A stretch of DNA of 35,628 bases, taken from the NCBI GenBank assembly GCA_020444075.1, contig JAHLLR010000053.1, positions 1-35,628 of the forward strand, in the 5' to 3' direction. Made by a program: the position numbers and the translations under genes. Under the pieces are notes generated by a model. The model was not told where the DNA came from and did not search any database. It saw only the letters and a list, made by a program, of their open reading frames with translations. Positions 32,740 through 35,628 of this stretch are shown here, one piece after another. Position 1 is the first letter of the stretch. Every line of letters starts with the position of its first letter. This DNA is from Deltaproteobacteria bacterium (GTDB taxonomy: Bacteria > Desulfobacterota > Desulfobacteria > Desulfobacterales > Desulfosarcinaceae).

Positions 32740-33493
32740 ATCACTGCTTTCCATCCAATCAATCAACAAATGCTTCGGCGCCGCCCGGGCCAGCAACAAC
32801 TTTTCCCTGGAAGTTGGCCGTGGCGAGCTACATGCGCTGATCGGCCCCAACGGTGCCGGAAAAACGACTGCGCTCAACCAATTGTGCGGTGAAATCATGC
32901 CCGACAGCGGCCGGATCATTTTTGACGGCAGGCTGATCACCCGGATGCCGGTGTACCGGCGGGCGCAGTTGGGCCTGGCCCGGTCCTACCAGATCACCTC
33001 GGTGTTCGCGCATCTCACGGTAGGCGAAAACCTCTCTCTGGCCATCCAGGCGCACCAGGGTCACAGCTTCCGTTTCTGGAAAAAAGCAGTCGACGACCCG
33101 GTGATCCGAGAGGCGGTTCTCCCGGCAATGGCGCGCGTCGACCTGGAAGGACGCGCTGATGTGCCGGCGGCCAATCTGTCCCACGGTGAGAAAAGACAGC
33201 TGGAGGTGGGCATGGCCCTGGCCGGCCAACCCAAAATGCTGCTTCTGGACGAGCCCTATGCCGGCATGGGGCCCGGCGGAGCCGTGGAGTTGACCAAACT
33301 GATTCAGCGCTTGAAAACCGAGGTCACCATCCTGCTGGTGGAGCACGACATGGGTGCGGTGTTCTCTTTAGCCGACCGCATCACGGTGCTGGTCTATGGA
33401 CAGGCCATCGCCAGCGGCACACCGGATGAAATTCGAACCAATCCGGCGGTGAGGGAGGCGTACCTGGGCGACGAGGCGCTCGTCAGTCCATAA
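32732..33493 (+). CDS. livG: Branched-chain amino acid-type ABC transporter ATPase, LivG
   Basis: The 253-residue ATPase has Walker A GPNGAGKTT (about residue 38), signature LSHGEKRQLEVGMAL, Walker B MLLLDEPYAGMGPGG and H-loop LVEHDMGAVFSLADRI. LIV-type ATPases of the LivG class carry LSHGEQR in place of LSGGQ, which matches. It energises the LivHM channel together with LivF. The LivM gene overlaps its start by 8 bp. Its stop codon lies within the left end of repeat B copy 2. Confidence 0.94.
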   Translation: MIESLLSIQSINKCFGAARASNNFSLEVGRGELHALIGPNGAGKTTALNQLCGEIMPDSGRIIFDGRLITRMPVYRRAQLGLARSYQITSVFAHLTVGENLSLAIQAHQGHSFRFWKKAVDDPVIREAVLPAMARVDLEGRADVPAANLSHGEKRQLEVGMALAGQPKMLLLDEPYAGMGPGGAVELTKLIQRLKTEVTILLVEHDMGAVFSLADRITVLVYGQAIASGTPDEIRTNPAVREAYLGDEALVSP

Positions 33494-33635
33494 ACAGCAT
33501 CTTGTGGCCCGGGCCGGTGTTCTCACTCCATTGAGCACGCAGTGAAGCTTCAGCGCTATCCTCGACGTAGCGCTGCTACGTCTGCGGTTTCAAACTCGCT
33601 GCGGCCTTGGCCCAAACCACAATCTACCATTTATG
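33489..33635. repeat. Hairpin-forming intergenic repeat, type B, copy 2
   Basis: This is a second copy of the element at 30473-30615, oriented the same way. Arms 33489-33515 and 33609-33635 match as inverted repeats at 19 of 27 positions, most differences being C/T changes. The core around 33560-33580 is identical to copy 1 over 21 bases, including the CGTAGC/GCTACG hairpin. Its left arm includes the livG stop codon, and it ends 20 bp before the livF start. The segment between left arm and core is about 20 bp longer than in copy 1. Confidence 0.8.
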
Positions 33636-33655
33636 AACGGACAAGAGAATAAAGG

Positions 33656-34357
33656 ATGCTCGAAGTAAAAACGATCGAAACCTTTTATGGGAAAAGCCAG
33701 GCACTTTTCGGTGTCAGCCTGACTATCCGGGAAGGCGAAGTGGTCACCCTGCTGGGTCGAAACGGCATGGGAAAAAGCACCACGGTACGATCCATCATGG
33801 GGCTGACCCCGATTCGCGCAGGCCGGATAGTCTTTGACGGGACCGACATTCATCGGCTGCCCAGTTATGCCATCGCCCGTTTAGGTATTGGGCTGGTGCC
33901 GGAAGGGCGCCACATTTTTCCCAACCTGACGGTCCTCGAGAACATCCTGGCCACCGCCGCCAACCGTCTCGGCGTGAAAGTCCCCTATACGCTGGATGGC
34001 GTCCTGTCGATTTTCCCCCGTCTGGCAGACCGGTTGAACCACTACGGCAACCAGCTGTCCGGCGGTGAGCAGCAGATGCTCGCCGTGGTTCGGGCCCTGA
34101 TGACCAACCCGAAACTGCTCATTCTGGATGAAGCCACCGAAGGCCTTGCCCCGCTGATCCGCAAGGAAATCTGGCGGGCACTGGCCCTGCTGAAAGACAA
34201 CGGGCATTCGATCCTGGTAATCGACAAAAACCTCGATTCCCTGATGAAACTCGCCAACCGGCACTGCATCATGGAAAACGGCCGTCTGGTGTGGGAGGGC
34301 AGTACCGCCGAACTGGCCGGCGATGAAACGTTGAAGGCGCGCTATCTGGGCGTGTGA
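33656..34357 (+). CDS. livF: Branched-chain amino acid-type ABC transporter ATPase, LivF
   Basis: The 233-residue ATPase has Walker A GRNGMGKST, Q-loop region LVPEGRHIFPNLTVLENI (the PEGR motif of LivF), signature LSGGEQQMLAVVRAL and Walker B LLILDEATEGLAP. It is the second ATPase of the LIV transporter. The start AUG is preceded by AAAGG almost without spacing, and the 162-bp gap after livG contains repeat B copy 2, so this gene is not tightly coupled to livG. The H-loop position reads VIDKNLDS instead of a His (normally VEQN or VEHD), which is common in LivF-type proteins where this His is often Gln or another residue. Confidence 0.93.
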   Translation: MLEVKTIETFYGKSQALFGVSLTIREGEVVTLLGRNGMGKSTTVRSIMGLTPIRAGRIVFDGTDIHRLPSYAIARLGIGLVPEGRHIFPNLTVLENILATAANRLGVKVPYTLDGVLSIFPRLADRLNHYGNQLSGGEQQMLAVVRALMTNPKLLILDEATEGLAPLIRKEIWRALALLKDNGHSILVIDKNLDSLMKLANRHCIMENGRLVWEGSTAELAGDETLKARYLGV

Positions 34358-34447
34358 GTTCTTTTTGCTTCGGAGATGTCTTTCCGATAAAGGCAGTGCT
34401 GTGCAGCACCGTAAAATACACCCACGGGGGCGGTAAAAGCATCTGTA

Positions 34448-35338
34448 TCACCTGACAAAATGGCCGATCATCGAAAGACCTGCGACACCGAAAGCGATGA
34501 TAATCGAACCGACTGCTCTCAACCAGGAAATGTGTTCCTTGAGAAACAGCCACCCGACAACCGTGCTGAATAGGATCCCCACATTCCTGGCCGCAGCCAC
34601 ATGGGTTACGTTGCCATGCATGAGCGCGATGATGATCAAAAAATAGGCCATGGGAATACACACGCCGACAATAATGATTCCCCTATGGTTGGAATACCAC
34701 TCATCGATAATTTGGCGGCGGCGGCCACTGATAAAGATTACCCAGGCCGTGACGAAGAACGCCAGGAACAAGTGCATTGCAAAAAGATATTCGAGGGGAT
34801 GGGGTGCTTCGGGATGCATCATGGCCCCGCGATCTACCAGGTGGTAGCCGGCAATCATCAAGCCGGTGGAAATGGCCAGCAGAATTCCGGCGCCCTTCAT
34901 CCCCGCCTTGCTTTGCCTAAGCGTTGAAATGCATACGGCTCCGACACCCATGATGATCAGCAGGACTGCAGCAAAATGAGCAACGGAGATGGTATCGCCC
35001 AGCAGGACTCCGCCCAGAAGCATTGTAAAAACAGGGGCCACACCCCGACTTAACGGGTAAACCACGGAGAGGTCCCCTTCTCCATAGGCCTGGAAGAGCA
35101 ATATGGTGTAACATGCTTCAAACAGACCGGAAAGGGCTGCGTAGCCCCATAAATTGATTCCCATGGGAGCGATTCCGTACCAGCGAACAGCAATGTAGAC
35201 GGGACTGGTTACCAACACCCCGAAGATACTGGTCAATAGTGCAAAAGACGGCTTGTCTGTGCAGGTCTTGACCAAGGTGTTCCACAAGACATGCATGGCC
35301 GCGGCGATGGCCACGAGCAGTATTCCTGTCGGTGACAT
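34448..35338 (-). CDS. DMT superfamily permease, EamA type
   Basis: The 296-residue protein is two EamA repeats of about five membrane segments each. The first ends with SVVYPLSRGVAPVFTMLLGGVLLGDTISVAHFAAVLLIIMGV; the second has MHGNVTHVAAARNVGILFSTVVGWLFLKEHISWLRAVGSIIIAFGVAGL. These are the usual proline-containing and helix-terminating signatures of drug/metabolite exporters. The substrate is unknown. It is on the opposite strand to the liv operon and converges with it; the 90-bp gap holds only a weak GTGCT/AGCAC hairpin at 34396-34409. No strong promoter was recognised upstream. Confidence 0.9.
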   Translation of the reverse strand: MSPTGILLVAIAAAMHVLWNTLVKTCTDKPSFALLTSIFGVLVTSPVYIAVRWYGIAPMGINLWGYAALSGLFEACYTILLFQAYGEGDLSVVYPLSRGVAPVFTMLLGGVLLGDTISVAHFAAVLLIIMGVGAVCISTLRQSKAGMKGAGILLAISTGLMIAGYHLVDRGAMMHPEAPHPLEYLFAMHLFLAFFVTAWVIFISGRRRQIIDEWYSNHRGIIIVGVCIPMAYFLIIIALMHGNVTHVAAARNVGILFSTVVGWLFLKEHISWLRAVGSIIIAFGVAGLSMIGHFVR

Positions 35339-35419
35339 GGGCGGTTTAGATCTAAAGGTTTCCCTAAATTAAAGCAATACGGTTAAAAGCAAAAGAAACA
35401 GCGACTTTTCCGGACGAGC

Positions 35420-35471
35420 AAAAACGGCTCCATCCGTCTGAGAATGACCTCGGATGGATGGAGCCGTTTTT
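35420..35471. terminator. Bidirectional rho-independent terminator
   Basis: A 16-bp perfect inverted repeat (35420-35435 with 35456-35471) encloses 20 nt. Each arm ends in five A or T, so the GC-rich part of the stem is followed by a T-run in both directions. It lies upstream of the permease gene, so it most likely ends a gene beyond the right edge of the window. Confidence 0.8.
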
Positions 35472-35505
35472 TCAAGTTACTCCAAATGTACCGTATGAGC
35501 CTGTT

Positions 35506-35628
35506 TCAAAACGTCTTAGTTCGGTCAAGTTCAAGGCGGGCGAACATTTCAACCGCAGGCGCAGCCGCGCTAGGTTGAGGATTGAAATGTGAGCCCAACG
35601 CCGATATTGGCCGAAATGGGGCGTTTTT
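35506..35628. repeat. Palindromic intergenic repeat, type C, reaching the window edge
   Basis: ACATTTCAA (35544-35552) and TTGAAATGT (35582-35590) are perfect arms inside a larger imperfect palindrome, whose outer ends read AAAACG near 35508 and CGTTTTT at 35622-35628. The interior is GC-rich and no coding sequence is visible. It is distinct in sequence from types A and B. The right end may continue past the window. Confidence 0.65.

Overview
The window looks like chromosomal DNA of a strictly anaerobic or facultatively anaerobic member of the Desulfobacterota (sulfate-reducer-like). This is an inference from gene content: two oxygen-sensitive 4-hydroxybutyryl-CoA-dehydratase-type proteins, a C_GCAxxG_C_C family protein, TRAP, branched-chain amino acid and peptide uptake systems, a NifX-like protein next to a sigma-54 activator, and several palindromic intergenic repeats. 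No rRNA, tRNA, CRISPR array, transposase or phage gene was seen.

Layout. Bases 1-3320 hold the 3' part of an ABC-F protein gene that overlaps a B12-binding radical SAM gene by 4 bp. Bases 3329-10824 hold a GntR/FCD regulator, whose promoter is covered by a 30-bp perfect palindrome, followed by a complete peptide/nickel-type ABC transporter operon (binding protein, two permeases, two ATPases) that ends in a nitrilase-superfamily amidase and a terminator. Bases 10802-24320 are twelve genes, all on the minus strand and read from right to left: a TetR-SDR fusion regulator, a BUDH-like protein, TRAP DctQ and DctM, a C_GCAxxG_C_C protein, a universal stress protein, an SDR dehydrogenase, an acyl-CoA ligase, a TRAP binding protein, an M20 amidohydrolase, a second BUDH-like protein and an alpha/beta hydrolase. 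Bases 24485-27147 look like a small sigma-54 circuit: a NifX-like gene and a small winged-helix gene, each behind a near-consensus -24/-12 promoter, on either side of a PAS-AAA+-Fis activator that carries matching inverted repeats at its own promoter and upstream of the second target. Bases 27210-28800 (minus) are HAD phosphatase, YciH/SUI1 and ArfB-like ribosome rescue genes. Bases 29303-34357 are a complete livKHMGF operon interrupted by two copies of a hairpin-forming repeat. A DMT-family permease (minus), a bidirectional terminator and a third type of palindromic repeat close the window.

How it fits together (inference). The minus-strand cluster reads as a carboxylate catabolic module: TRAP import, CoA activation, radical-type dehydration or isomerisation by [4Fe-4S]/FAD enzymes, SDR oxidation, and hydrolases. 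Its likely regulator is unusual: a TetR repressor fused to an SDR domain that keeps the nucleotide-binding glycine motif but has lost every catalytic residue. The neighbouring ABC operon with its amidase, and the M20 amidohydrolase inside the cluster, suggest that amide-linked precursors are also used. The substrate cannot be read from the sequence.
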